Below are positions 36,679 to 45,655 of a stretch of DNA of 64,000 bases, piece by piece. The stretch's first letter is position 1. The number at the start of each line of letters is the position of its first letter. The translations under genes and the position numbers were made by a program. A model generated the notes under the pieces. The model was not told the DNA's origin. It ran no database searches and saw nothing but the letters and a program-made list of their open reading frames with translations. This DNA comes from RUG11462 sp045539315 (GTDB lineage Bacteria; Bacillota; Clostridia; Oscillospirales; Acutalibacteraceae). The stretch spans positions 1-64,000 of the forward strand of contig JAZQFC010000031.1 in NCBI GenBank assembly GCA_045539315.1, given 5' to 3'.

Positions 36679-36707
36679 ATTTTACTACATTTGTTTTAAA
36701 AAGTAAA
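36679..36707 (-). promoter_or_regulatory. Promoter of nifJ
   Basis: -35 TTTACT (36702-36707), 17-base spacer and -10 TAAAAT (36679-36684) on the minus strand. The leader to the ATG is about 80 nt. A Rex-like half site TTGTGAA (36668-36674) falls at the start site, but its second half is not conserved. Confidence 0.65.
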
Positions 36708-36818
36708 TATCTAAATCGTTAATTTTTTGACATTTTTTAAAATAAAATTTTAAAAAATAATGAATTTTTAAAAATATTTAATTATTTACTAATTATTTTT
36801 CTAAAAATAAGCAAAGTA

Positions 36819-36849
36819 AAAGCGCTTTGGACAAAATCCAAAGCGCTTT
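36819..36849 (-). terminator. Terminator after giant cohesin protein
   Basis: The 13-bp perfect stem AAAGCGCTTTGGA / TCCAAAGCGCTTT has a 5-nt loop. It lies 30 bases past the stop, and T-rich sequence follows on the minus strand. Confidence 0.88.
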
Positions 36850-36878
36850 ATTTAATTAATATTCGCTAAAATCAAGCC

Positions 36879-39800
36879 TTATTTAACTTTTTTAGCTTTT
36901 ACTTTAGACCATTTACCAAATTCTTTCTTACCATTAATAATATTATATGCTCTAACTTTTACATAATATTTCTTACCTGATTTAAGTTTCTTAATAGTTT
37001 TGGTAACTTTCTTTGAAAGAACAGTCTTAGTATTTTTCTTGAACTTCTTGTTCAATGAAACTTTAATTTGGAAACCAACCACACCTGCAGCCTTTTTCTT
37101 AATTGTAACCTTAACTCTCTTCTTGCCTGGTTTCAATGATTTAATAACAGGTTTGCCATACTTCATTGTAGTAATAGAAGTAGCTTCAGAAGTTTTACCT
37201 GAATCTGTTAATAAAACTTTGTAACTATATTTAATACCAGCAGATAAGTTTTGGTCTGTATAAGAATTATTTGAAACAGATGCAATTTCAACAAAGTTTG
37301 CTGAAGCGCCAACTGCACGGAATACTTTATAACCTGTAGCACCTTCGATAGCATCCCAAGTAATTTGAGCTGCTCTCTTACCTACGAGTTTAGTTTTAGT
37401 AATGCTTGGAGTAGCAGTTTTTGCTTTAGAAACGATTTCGATACCACCAGATGTAAATGAACATGGTACCAATGAACCAATAGAATCTACATAGTCTTTT
37501 GCATTGTAACTTTCGCCACCGAATGCGATTGCGTAGTTACCTGCTTTGTAATCTTTTACTTTGAATCTCAAAGTAACAAATTTACCATTTCTATTTGTTT
37601 CAGTAACAATTCTATCGTCTTTATGACAGATATTATATGTTAAAATACCAGGGTCATATTCAACAGGGTTAAGGTTGTAGTCAACAACATTAAATACCGG
37701 TGGAATAGTATCACTTGGTTTTGAACCGATAAATTCAAGTGCATTATAATCATATTCAACTGTGAATTTAGCAGAAGCAATACCAGCGTTACCAGAAATA
37801 GCAATATTTACAACATATTCTTTATCAGCATTATTAACAGAGAATTCTTCTGTAATCTTATCGATAGTGAATCTTGTTGTACCTGTATTAGATTCTGGAT
37901 ATAATTTGATAGCATCGTGGTCAGCAGGTCTTGTCATAGTGCCAGATGTATCAATCATTACATAACCGGCTCTGAATGAGCAAGGAACTTTCTTACCACT
38001 AAAGTTAAAGAAGTTAGCAGGAATATATCCTGAACCCGCAAATGTAATTGGATAGCAACCCTCAACAGATGTTGTATCAAATTCTAAATATGCAACAGGA
38101 CCATTTACGTTAGTATCGTCTGAAGATTGAGTAAGTGTGATATGAACAACACCATCATCAGCATCATCAGTGTTGATATTGATATTATCAAATACATCAC
38201 CATTTACACAGTCCAAGAAGAACAAGTTGTTAGGGTTAAATTTAACAGAGAAGTTAGCATTATACATACCAACATTGTTTGTTAAATTAATTGGAACTCT
38301 AATTGTATCTGTAGGACCGCAAGTAATATCACCAACAGTAAATCTTGTTTTACCACCATTGTTATTTGATGGATAAGCATAAGTTGGACGAGTTGTTGTT
38401 ATCTGTGATGTTTCTGTTGCTTGAGTTGTTGTAGTTGTTGTTTTATCAGGAATTTTTGCATCAATAAGATATGGAGCGGTGAGATAAATTTCTGCGCCTT
38501 GCATAGCTCTCCAACCAGGAGCATACTCATAAGAGTCAAAATAAACTGAGAATTTACTTGAACCAGTAGGAATATTAAATGGATCAATGTAATAAGTGAA
38601 TTTTTTACCTGGAGTAAGTTTGAAATCTTTAATGTTTGTAGGCCATTGGAAAGCTGGTTCAGTAAAGTTAACCTTATCAATAATTAACTCACCGGCTTTA
38701 GTACATACAAACTTAACTGTAACATTACCTGTTTCAGTATTCTTGTAAGATTTTGCTACTGTAATTGAGCTATATTTAGCAGTTGCAGAATTGAATGAGT
38801 ATTTATCTGTTTTATCTCCGTTAATAAATACTTCGAATTCAGCACCATTTTCGGTTAAATAAGCAGGAACTATAATGTTATAATTAGCTGCTAAAAGTTC
38901 TTCAAATGTGTAAATGATTTCATCGCCAACTGCAACTGAAGCATACTTATCAAATGCAGTTCCAACAAGGTCTGCATCATCACCCTCATATACATATGAT
39001 TCTACATTAGGGCCAGACTTCATAACAACATCTTCAACTTCAAATGATTGGTCTGCCTCTTTTGTTGTTGCCCATGTAGTATTCATATGGCAATATAATG
39101 AACCGCCATCAGACATACTAAATGATGGATATACATCCATTGCAAGCATAGCGCCGGCTTCTCTTGCATACTGAACATAGTCCCACTTGTTTTGATCAGC
39201 GTTATTAAATTCTTTGATAATTGAACCACCGTTCAAGTTAAGTTGACCACCAATTTGTTGTGACTTATCACCACTGATACCAAATTTATAAAGTCTGTTA
39301 TTTTGAACACGAGTACCTGTTGAACCATTTGCATTCCAGTCTGCAGTATTGAATCTACAATCTACATAACCGAAGTCAATATTATCAATATTAGTGAATG
39401 ATTCAGCAACACCAGTGTTTGGTGGAGCAGTTGTAGTAGTTGTTGTTACACCTTGAACTGCTTCGCCTTTAGCGGAACCTTCAATATAAGGAACTGACAT
39501 ATAGAAACGGCCTGTTGTTGACCAGTCTCCACCCCAAGAACCGTTGCCCCAAATTGCAACTGCAACATCTTTACATTTTGCAGCAAGAGTTTCATTTGTG
39601 TTTTGAGGAGCAGCAGTTGTTTCTTCTTCTAACAAATCAGTAAATTTAATGCTATCAAGCATCAATGCTGTACCATCATAGTTACCTTTTGATACAAGTT
39701 TTACTTTAACATTTCCATCAGCAGTTAAAGTATATTCGCCTAAATCACGAGTTTTGTATGATTTTGAGCCTGAATAGAAATCAATTGTGTCAACTAATTT

Positions 39801-42425
39801 GTCGTTGATATAAACAGCGAATTCGCCAGAACTTGCCAAATCACGAGTATTGAGTTTTACACTATAAGTTGATGCTTTCATATCTGGAATAGTATATTCG
39901 ATAGAATCATTCTTAGAAACATCATCAAATTGATGTAATTTAGCGCTCTTTGGCTCAATATCAGATTGAGTGAATGTTGTAGGAACGATATCACCAGTAT
40001 AAGTTAATGTTTCAAATTGTTTTTCGGATTTATCAACTTTAACTGTTGTTGATGTTGATCTTACATAATCAAACAATTTTTGTGGATTAATTTTTAATGT
40101 TGTAACCTCATTTGGTTTGATAGTTAACATCTTATCGCCATTGATATCTGATTTATCTGGATTATCAGTTCTGCTATCAGCACCATACCAAACACTATGA
40201 CCGACATTTAACCTAATTTTAGCAGTACCTGCTTTAGTTAAGAAGTTACCATAAAAGTCAATACAAACATTTTTGCCTTCTTCAGCTGCTTGCACCATTA
40301 ATGCAGGCAAACCAGAAGCATAATTATACATTTGAAGTTGGTTTCCATATGACTTAAAGACATTTAAGTATGAAATTTTACCATCATTCAAAAGATAGTA
40401 AGCTTCAGGGTTACCCCAGCCACCAGTATATTTTACAGTTGAATCAGGAACTTGAAGTGGAAGATCGCCTTCCGGATAATAAACTGTAGGAGGAGCAGTT
40501 GTTGAACCAGAAGTAGTTGTAGTAGTTGTTGTAAAAGTAGAAGTATCTACTTTTGAATCTTTCATATCTGATTCAAGATATGGAACTGAAACTACAAATT
40601 TACCACCGATTGTATAAGGGCTAAATGAATAGTTTTGAATAGTTATAGCAATTGAAGATGCATTATATGCAGAAAGTGCATCAACATCAATTTCAAGTGT
40701 GTGCTTTGTATTGTTATAAACTTGACAATCCATAGCACCAGTAGTAACACCACCAAAACTTACAAAGAAATAAGCATAAGAATTAGTATTTTTCGCATAA
40801 AGGTCGATAAACATTCTCTCGCCTTTTTCTTGTGCTTTTTCAATAAGTTCACTCAAACCAGTAACTGCCAAAGGACCTGATTGCATTTGTTGACGAGGTG
40901 AACTATCTATATGGATATAGTTTTGAACATACTTACCTTTAACTGAAGATGTTTTCTCTTCTGTTGAAGAAGGTTCTTCACTTGAAGCTTCTTCTGAAGT
41001 GTCAGAAGCAGATTCTGATGATGGTTCAGTTTCTGTTATTTTAACATAAGAAGTTTCAGAACCATTTTCATCTTTAATAAATGTTTTACCTGCTTCAATT
41101 TTACCGTTTGTAAGGTTAGACCAAGGAGTTTTACCTGTATATTGAACACCATTGTTATATGTAACAATAGTTTCGCCATCCCATTTAATATTATCAGGTT
41201 TTGTAGGTCTTTCAGTTGTTGAAGGAGTGATAGCTGACAATGGAGCGTCACCTTCAACATAAGGAGCAGTTATAATAAATTTAGCATCTGTGATATTTGC
41301 GTAGTCACCATATGAATAGTTTTGGAAAGTAATATTCCATTTTGTTGCATTTTCTTTAATGCAACTTGCAGGGAATACAATTGTTTGTTTAATACCACTC
41401 TTGATAACGATTCTTTCGCTTTCATCATCGCCACCAATTTGAGTGCCACCAAAATTCATAAAGGTATCACATTTAGCGTTACCAATACCACCATTAGTAA
41501 AAGCATTTGAATAAATATCAACACAGATAGATTTATCAGCCGCTTTTGCTCTTGCTCTTAATTGCTCAAGGCCATTCATAACCATATTGATAACTTGAAT
41601 TTGTTTACCGCTACCATCAATATGAACATATTTATTTTCATATCCAGCATAGTTACCGTAGTAAACAAAACATTCATTTACTTTACCCCATTGAGCTTTA
41701 GCAGCTTCATGAGAACCAGCAAAAGTTACACCACTATCGTAGCAAGTAATAGCACCTTCATATTTTTCGTCAGGTTTTGTAGTTGTAGTTTTAATCGAAG
41801 TAATGTTTACAGTACTAACATGTTCTCCATCTTTGCTCTCAATGTAAGGAGCAGAATAGAAGAATGTACCTGTAACCTTATCTTTCGCTGCTGGGAAAAC
41901 AGAAATCATTACTTGGTCAAGGTCTTCAACTGAACCAACTTGAACGATATCGTCGATCCAAAGTTTCAAAGTAACGATTTTACCGTTAACAAAGTCAACA
42001 GCATAATCAGATGTTGGTTCTACAACGTTTGTGTACTTAGCTTTAGGAAGAACGTCACCCGCACCAAAGTTTACAGAAGCACCAACTCTAGTGTTGCCAA
42101 GTTCTGATGTAAACTCTGCATACAAGTCGATACATACGCACTCACCCATTGCTTCAGATTCTTGAACAAGTTCAGAAAGTCTAGAAGCATCAGATTGGAA
42201 CCATGCATCAACTGTAAATTCCTCTGAACTTACATAGCCGATTTTTCCATCTGCCTCGTACATAGGGGCCTTTTGCTTACAGTTTTGTGTTTTACCACCC
42301 GACAATGTAACATAAGTGTTATGAATCGGGAAGTCAACGCTCGCACCAACAGAAATTGCAACGAGTGTTGAGAAAACTACAGCAAGTGCCATAATTACAC
42401 ACAAGGTTCGTTTTGTCAAATTCAT
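36879..42425 (-). CDS. Giant secreted modular protein with two cohesins (candidate scaffoldin)
   Basis: The protein is 1848 aa, starting at ATG 42423-42425 with SD GGAGGT. A signal peptide is at 1-28. Five copies of an unrecognised module follow. Each has a [CF/A][IVM]D[LIFV]Y strand (near 98-102, 301-305, 539-543, 721-725 and 1096-1099) and ends F/I-x-x-[ST]-[AV]-P-Y (to about 195, 390, 617, 981 and 1320). Thr-rich linkers separate them, and a Ser/Glu tract lies in copy 3. Copies 4 and 5 contain a nested beta-sandwich-like insert (about 827-930 and 1150-1257). Next come cohesin 1 (about 1359-1493), cohesin 2 (1517-1666), Fn3 (1671-1757) and a basic Fn3-like tail (1758-1848). No LPXTG or SLH is seen. 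It probably gathers dockerin enzymes. The repeated modules may bind carbohydrate. Confidence 0.88.
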   Translation of the reverse strand: MNLTKRTLCVIMALAVVFSTLVAISVGASVDFPIHNTYVTLSGGKTQNCKQKAPMYEADGKIGYVSSEEFTVDAWFQSDASRLSELVQESEAMGECVCIDLYAEFTSELGNTRVGASVNFGAGDVLPKAKYTNVVEPTSDYAVDFVNGKIVTLKLWIDDIVQVGSVEDLDQVMISVFPAAKDKVTGTFFYSAPYIESKDGEHVSTVNITSIKTTTTKPDEKYEGAITCYDSGVTFAGSHEAAKAQWGKVNECFVYYGNYAGYENKYVHIDGSGKQIQVINMVMNGLEQLRARAKAADKSICVDIYSNAFTNGGIGNAKCDTFMNFGGTQIGGDDESERIVIKSGIKQTIVFPASCIKENATKWNITFQNYSYGDYANITDAKFIITAPYVEGDAPLSAITPSTTERPTKPDNIKWDGETIVTYNNGVQYTGKTPWSNLTNGKIEAGKTFIKDENGSETSYVKITETEPSSESASDTSEEASSEEPSSTEEKTSSVKGKYVQNYIHIDSSPRQQMQSGPLAVTGLSELIEKAQEKGERMFIDLYAKNTNSYAYFFVSFGGVTTGAMDCQVYNNTKHTLEIDVDALSAYNASSIAITIQNYSFSPYTIGGKFVVSVPYLESDMKDSKVDTSTFTTTTTTTSGSTTAPPTVYYPEGDLPLQVPDSTVKYTGGWGNPEAYYLLNDGKISYLNVFKSYGNQLQMYNYASGLPALMVQAAEEGKNVCIDFYGNFLTKAGTAKIRLNVGHSVWYGADSRTDNPDKSDINGDKMLTIKPNEVTTLKINPQKLFDYVRSTSTTVKVDKSEKQFETLTYTGDIVPTTFTQSDIEPKSAKLHQFDDVSKNDSIEYTIPDMKASTYSVKLNTRDLASSGEFAVYINDKLVDTIDFYSGSKSYKTRDLGEYTLTADGNVKVKLVSKGNYDGTALMLDSIKFTDLLEEETTAAPQNTNETLAAKCKDVAVAIWGNGSWGGDWSTTGRFYMSVPYIEGSAKGEAVQGVTTTTTTAPPNTGVAESFTNIDNIDFGYVDCRFNTADWNANGSTGTRVQNNRLYKFGISGDKSQQIGGQLNLNGGSIIKEFNNADQNKWDYVQYAREAGAMLAMDVYPSFSMSDGGSLYCHMNTTWATTKEADQSFEVEDVVMKSGPNVESYVYEGDDADLVGTAFDKYASVAVGDEIIYTFEELLAANYNIIVPAYLTENGAEFEVFINGDKTDKYSFNSATAKYSSITVAKSYKNTETGNVTVKFVCTKAGELIIDKVNFTEPAFQWPTNIKDFKLTPGKKFTYYIDPFNIPTGSSKFSVYFDSYEYAPGWRAMQGAEIYLTAPYLIDAKIPDKTTTTTTQATETSQITTTRPTYAYPSNNNGGKTRFTVGDITCGPTDTIRVPINLTNNVGMYNANFSVKFNPNNLFFLDCVNGDVFDNININTDDADDGVVHITLTQSSDDTNVNGPVAYLEFDTTSVEGCYPITFAGSGYIPANFFNFSGKKVPCSFRAGYVMIDTSGTMTRPADHDAIKLYPESNTGTTRFTIDKITEEFSVNNADKEYVVNIAISGNAGIASAKFTVEYDYNALEFIGSKPSDTIPPVFNVVDYNLNPVEYDPGILTYNICHKDDRIVTETNRNGKFVTLRFKVKDYKAGNYAIAFGGESYNAKDYVDSIGSLVPCSFTSGGIEIVSKAKTATPSITKTKLVGKRAAQITWDAIEGATGYKVFRAVGASANFVEIASVSNNSYTDQNLSAGIKYSYKVLLTDSGKTSEATSITTMKYGKPVIKSLKPGKKRVKVTIKKKAAGVVGFQIKVSLNKKFKKNTKTVLSKKVTKTIKKLKSGKKYYVKVRAYNIINGKKEFGKWSKVKAKKVK

Positions 42426-42448
42426 AAAATATACCTCCAATATACATA

Positions 42449-42471
42449 ATTATGCATAATATTTACGTAAA
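42449..42471. promoter_or_regulatory. Tandem palindromes at start site of the giant protein gene
   Basis: Two perfect palindromes sit just after the -10: TTTACGTAAA (42462-42471) and ATTATGCATAAT (42449-42460). Read on the minus strand, the first lies in ATGTTTACGTAAATAT, which resembles a CcpA cre box with two mismatches. Repression by a LacI-family regulator is possible. Confidence 0.45.
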
Positions 42472-42472
42472 C

Positions 42473-42501
42473 ATTTTACCAAAAATATTGCTTTTTGTCA
42501 A
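42473..42501 (-). promoter_or_regulatory. Sigma-A promoter of the giant cohesin protein
   Basis: Perfect -35 TTGACA (42496-42501), 17-base spacer and -10 TAAAAT (42473-42478). The leader is only about 40 nt. Confidence 0.88.
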
Positions 42502-42584
42502 TCAATTTTCAGAGATTTGGTATTTTGAATAAATTATAAAAAATAATATGTACAAAATAACTAAAAATCTTGTTGAACGACGAA

Positions 42585-42612
42585 AAAACAGGTCAAAAAA
42601 TTGACCTGTTTT
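42585..42612 (-). terminator. Terminator after clpE-like gene
   Basis: The 12-bp perfect stem AAAACAGGTCAA / TTGACCTGTTTT has a 4-nt loop. It ends the long operon that begins at ruvC. Confidence 0.88.
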
Positions 42613-42664
42613 CTAATTAATTTATCATTTTTTTGAACATTTAATTTCAAAACCGAAATATTAA

Positions 42665-44992
42665 TTATTTATATGCAATATTTATGCTTGAATTTTTAAC
42701 ACTTGCCTTAAATTCAGTAGGTGGATTTTCAAAGTTTTCCACAATTATAGTTGTGATTTTATCTTCTATCATTCTTCGAATAGCGTTACGAAGTTCTCTT
42801 GCGCCTCTTGGTTTATTTTCTGCTGTAGAAGCAAGTAATTCAAGAACATCTTTGGTATAAGTAAGATTACTTTCACGTTTTTGCAATGGTTCTATAACAT
42901 CTTCTAACATTAAAGCCGCTATTTTAATCAAAGATTCTTTTTCAAGAGGTTTAAATACAACTATCTCATCTACCCTACCCAAAAATTCAGGTCTTAAAAT
43001 TTCTTCAAGCGCTTTTATTGCTTTATCTTTAGCCATTGATTCTGCAGTTTTGCCAAAGCCTAATGAATTCTCTTTCTTATCAGAGCCTGCATTAGAAGTC
43101 ATAACAATAATTGTATTTTCAAAGTTAACAACTCTGCCATGAGCATCAGTAACTCTGCCATCATCAAGAATTTGAAGCAAAATATTAAGAACATCTGGGT
43201 GTGCTTTTTCGATCTCATCAAAAAGAAGAACTGAATAAGGCTTTCTTCTTACTTTTTCAGTAAGTTGACCTGCTTCATCATATCCAACATAACCAGGAGG
43301 CGAACCTATAATTCTTGAAACTGAATGTTTTTCCATAAATTCAGACATATCAAGTCTGATAAGGGTTTCTGGAGTATCAAACAATTCATTTGCCAACACT
43401 TTTACAAGTTCTGTCTTACCAACACCTGTAGGTCCAACAAAAATGAACGATGCAGGTCTGCGTTTATTATTAATTTGAACTCTTGAGCGACGAACTGCCG
43501 ATGAAACAACATCAATGGCCTCATCTTGACCAATGATTTTTGATTGTAAAACTTCTTTTAAATCAACCAATTTTTTAAGGTCGTTTTCCTGAATTTTAGT
43601 TGCAGGAATTCCTGTCCAAAGTTCAATAACTTTAGAAATATCTTCAAAAGTTACAACTGTGTGCAAATTTTCTTCAGGAATTGCATTTAATTCTTCTTCA
43701 TTTTTTGCTAATTCAGATTTAACAGTCGCTAATTCTTCATAATCAATTTCATCTTTTGATTCAAGTTCTTCTTTTTGCAACTGTAAATCAGTAGTAAGTT
43801 TTAAAAGTTTAACATATAAATCTGCTTGTTTGTTTCTTAAAGAAGCGCAAGCGCAAGCCTCATCAACCAAATCTATCGCTTTATCAGGCATAAATCTATC
43901 TGTAATATATCTTTCTGAAAGTTCAACACAACTTCTTATAATACTATCCGACAAAGAAACATTATGATGCTCTTCATAATAAGATTTAACACCTTTTAAA
44001 ATGCCAACAGTTTCTTCAATTGAAGGCTCTTCAACAGTCACAGGTTGGAATCTTCTCTCAAGCGCTGCATCCTTTTCAATATACTTTCTATATTCATTAA
44101 AAGTTGTTGCGCCGATAACCTGAATTTCGCCACGGGAAAGCGCTGGTTTAAGAATGTTAGCAGCATTCATTGTGCCTTCTGAATCGCCTGTTCCAACAAG
44201 ATTATGCACTTCATCGATGAACAATATAACATTACCTGCAGCCTTGATTTCTTCAACAAGACCTTTAACTCTGCTTTCAAACTGACCTCTAAATTGAGTA
44301 CCTGCAACAAGCGCGGTAAGGTCTAATAAATATAGTTGTTTATCCATTAATTTTGCAGGAACATCACCATTTGCAATTTTCAAAGCAAGTCCTTCTGCGA
44401 TAGCGGTTTTACCAACACCAGGTTCACCAATAAGGCAAGGGTTATTTTTAGAACGACGGCTCAAGATTTGAATAACTCGATAAGTCTCTCTATCTCTGCC
44501 GATGATTCTATCAATTTTACCTTCTGCCGCTCTGCGAGTTAAATTATTACAATACCCTTCCAAAAACTTGAATTTTTTTGGTTTTTGAGGTTTTGATTTA
44601 TCATTAGGTTTATCCTGCTTAATTTCAGCATCTATTGAACCATCAGGATTTACAGAAGGATTACTATTTTTAGGTGGGAACATATTTTTCAAAAATGGAA
44701 AAGTTGCCGCACCGCCAGGAATAAATTCATCGAGTTTTTCATTAACTGCTTCTTCATTTATTTCGCCGGTTTCTTCATCAATAATTTCTTCCATAACATC
44801 GCTTAAACTTTCGTTTAATTCAGCCATTGTCTCTTCAGGAATGTTCATACTGTTAAGCATATCATTAATAGGACCAATATTTAACTCTCTAGCACATTTA
44901 AGGCAAAAACCTTCAGGATAAGATTTATCCCCTTCAACGCGAGTTATAAATACAACAGCAGGTCTTTCTTTGCATTTGCTACATAATTTCAT
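42665..44992 (-). CDS. clpE: ClpE/ClpC-type AAA+ unfoldase with N-terminal zinc finger
   Basis: The protein is 775 aa with two AAA+ modules. The N-terminus lacks the Clp-N repeats of ClpC. Instead it has a four-cysteine zinc finger (Cys4, Cys7, Cys30, Cys33), as in ClpE and McsA. An acidic helical region (about 45-90) and a Pro/Lys linker follow. Walker A motifs are GEPGVGKT (189-196) and GPTGVGKT (519-526). A short coiled-coil M domain is near 385-440. The loop motif LGF (643-645) is of the type that docks on ClpP, so it should feed the ClpP protease in stress or quality control. It is last in the ruvC-pgsA operon. Confidence 0.88.
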   Translation of the reverse strand: MKLCSKCKERPAVVFITRVEGDKSYPEGFCLKCARELNIGPINDMLNSMNIPEETMAELNESLSDVMEEIIDEETGEINEEAVNEKLDEFIPGGAATFPFLKNMFPPKNSNPSVNPDGSIDAEIKQDKPNDKSKPQKPKKFKFLEGYCNNLTRRAAEGKIDRIIGRDRETYRVIQILSRRSKNNPCLIGEPGVGKTAIAEGLALKIANGDVPAKLMDKQLYLLDLTALVAGTQFRGQFESRVKGLVEEIKAAGNVILFIDEVHNLVGTGDSEGTMNAANILKPALSRGEIQVIGATTFNEYRKYIEKDAALERRFQPVTVEEPSIEETVGILKGVKSYYEEHHNVSLSDSIIRSCVELSERYITDRFMPDKAIDLVDEACACASLRNKQADLYVKLLKLTTDLQLQKEELESKDEIDYEELATVKSELAKNEEELNAIPEENLHTVVTFEDISKVIELWTGIPATKIQENDLKKLVDLKEVLQSKIIGQDEAIDVVSSAVRRSRVQINNKRRPASFIFVGPTGVGKTELVKVLANELFDTPETLIRLDMSEFMEKHSVSRIIGSPPGYVGYDEAGQLTEKVRRKPYSVLLFDEIEKAHPDVLNILLQILDDGRVTDAHGRVVNFENTIIVMTSNAGSDKKENSLGFGKTAESMAKDKAIKALEEILRPEFLGRVDEIVVFKPLEKESLIKIAALMLEDVIEPLQKRESNLTYTKDVLELLASTAENKPRGARELRNAIRRMIEDKITTIIVENFENPPTEFKASVKNSSINIAYK

Positions 44993-45020
44993 TTTAAATT
45001 AGATTTCCTTTCAATAGGGG

Positions 45021-45638
45021 TTACTTTTTATCAGAATTCTTTTCTGATTCATATTTATATTCACCATTTTGAATTTCTTTGAAAATAGGATAATAATTAA
45101 ACAAAGAAAACAAAAGGCAGATTGCAGAGATAACGCAAAATACATTTATTACAGGAACAGGAACAACTTTTGTTGTAAAAATATCTTGTAATAATATTGC
45201 AACAAACAATGCATAAATCATTACAGTGCCAAGTTTGCCCCACCATTTTGATTCTGATGGTCTTGCTCCGCTTTTAAACAAAACTATTGCACCTAAAAGC
45301 ATTGTAAATTCTTTTGCAAAAAGTAAAATCAAAACAAATATTAACAACGAACCATCATCTTCATAATGGTTTATTGTCAAACAAACGATAATTAATGCTT
45401 GAGTTAATTTATCTGCAATTGGGTCTAAAACTTTTCCTAAAGTTGTAATAAGTCCAAACTTTCTTGCAATAACTCCATCAAGTACATCGGTCAAGCCAGA
45501 TGCCAACAAAATAACAGTTGCAATAATATAATCATTTTTAAAATACATTACTGCAAATATAGGTGCTAATAATATTCTAATTACAGTAAGAATATTAGGA
45601 ACATTAAAAACTTCTTCTTTTTTAATTAACTTTTTCAA
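45021..45638 (-). CDS. pgsA: CDP-diacylglycerol--glycerol-3-phosphate phosphatidyltransferase
   Basis: PgsA (205 aa, multi-pass membrane enzyme) makes phosphatidylglycerophosphate. The CDP-alcohol phosphotransferase signature D-G-x2-A-R-x8-G-x3-D-x3-D is complete: Asp54-Gly55, Ala58-Arg59, Gly68, Asp72 and Asp76. Hydrophobic segments cover about 15-35, 38-50, 77-95, 97-115, 132-150 and 158-180. Other CDP-alcohol substrates are possible but less likely. It lies 17 bases after the cvpA-like gene. Confidence 0.9.
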   Translation of the reverse strand: MKKLIKKEEVFNVPNILTVIRILLAPIFAVMYFKNDYIIATVILLASGLTDVLDGVIARKFGLITTLGKVLDPIADKLTQALIIVCLTINHYEDDGSLLIFVLILLFAKEFTMLLGAIVLFKSGARPSESKWWGKLGTVMIYALFVAILLQDIFTTKVVPVPVINVFCVISAICLLFSLFNYYPIFKEIQNGEYKYESEKNSDKK

Positions 45639-45655
45639 TTAAAATGCCTCCTGGT

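Noticed and set aside
36668..36685. Full Rex operator at the nifJ promoter
   Set aside because: Only the TTGTGAA half is present. The second half does not match TTCACAA.
38390..41780. Runs of ACT/ACA-type codons in the giant protein gene as microsatellite or CRISPR-like repeats
   Set aside because: They encode Thr-rich interdomain linkers in frame. They have no regular spacers.
42665..44992. ClpC
   Set aside because: The paired Clp-N repeats are absent and a four-Cys zinc finger takes their place, which fits ClpE.
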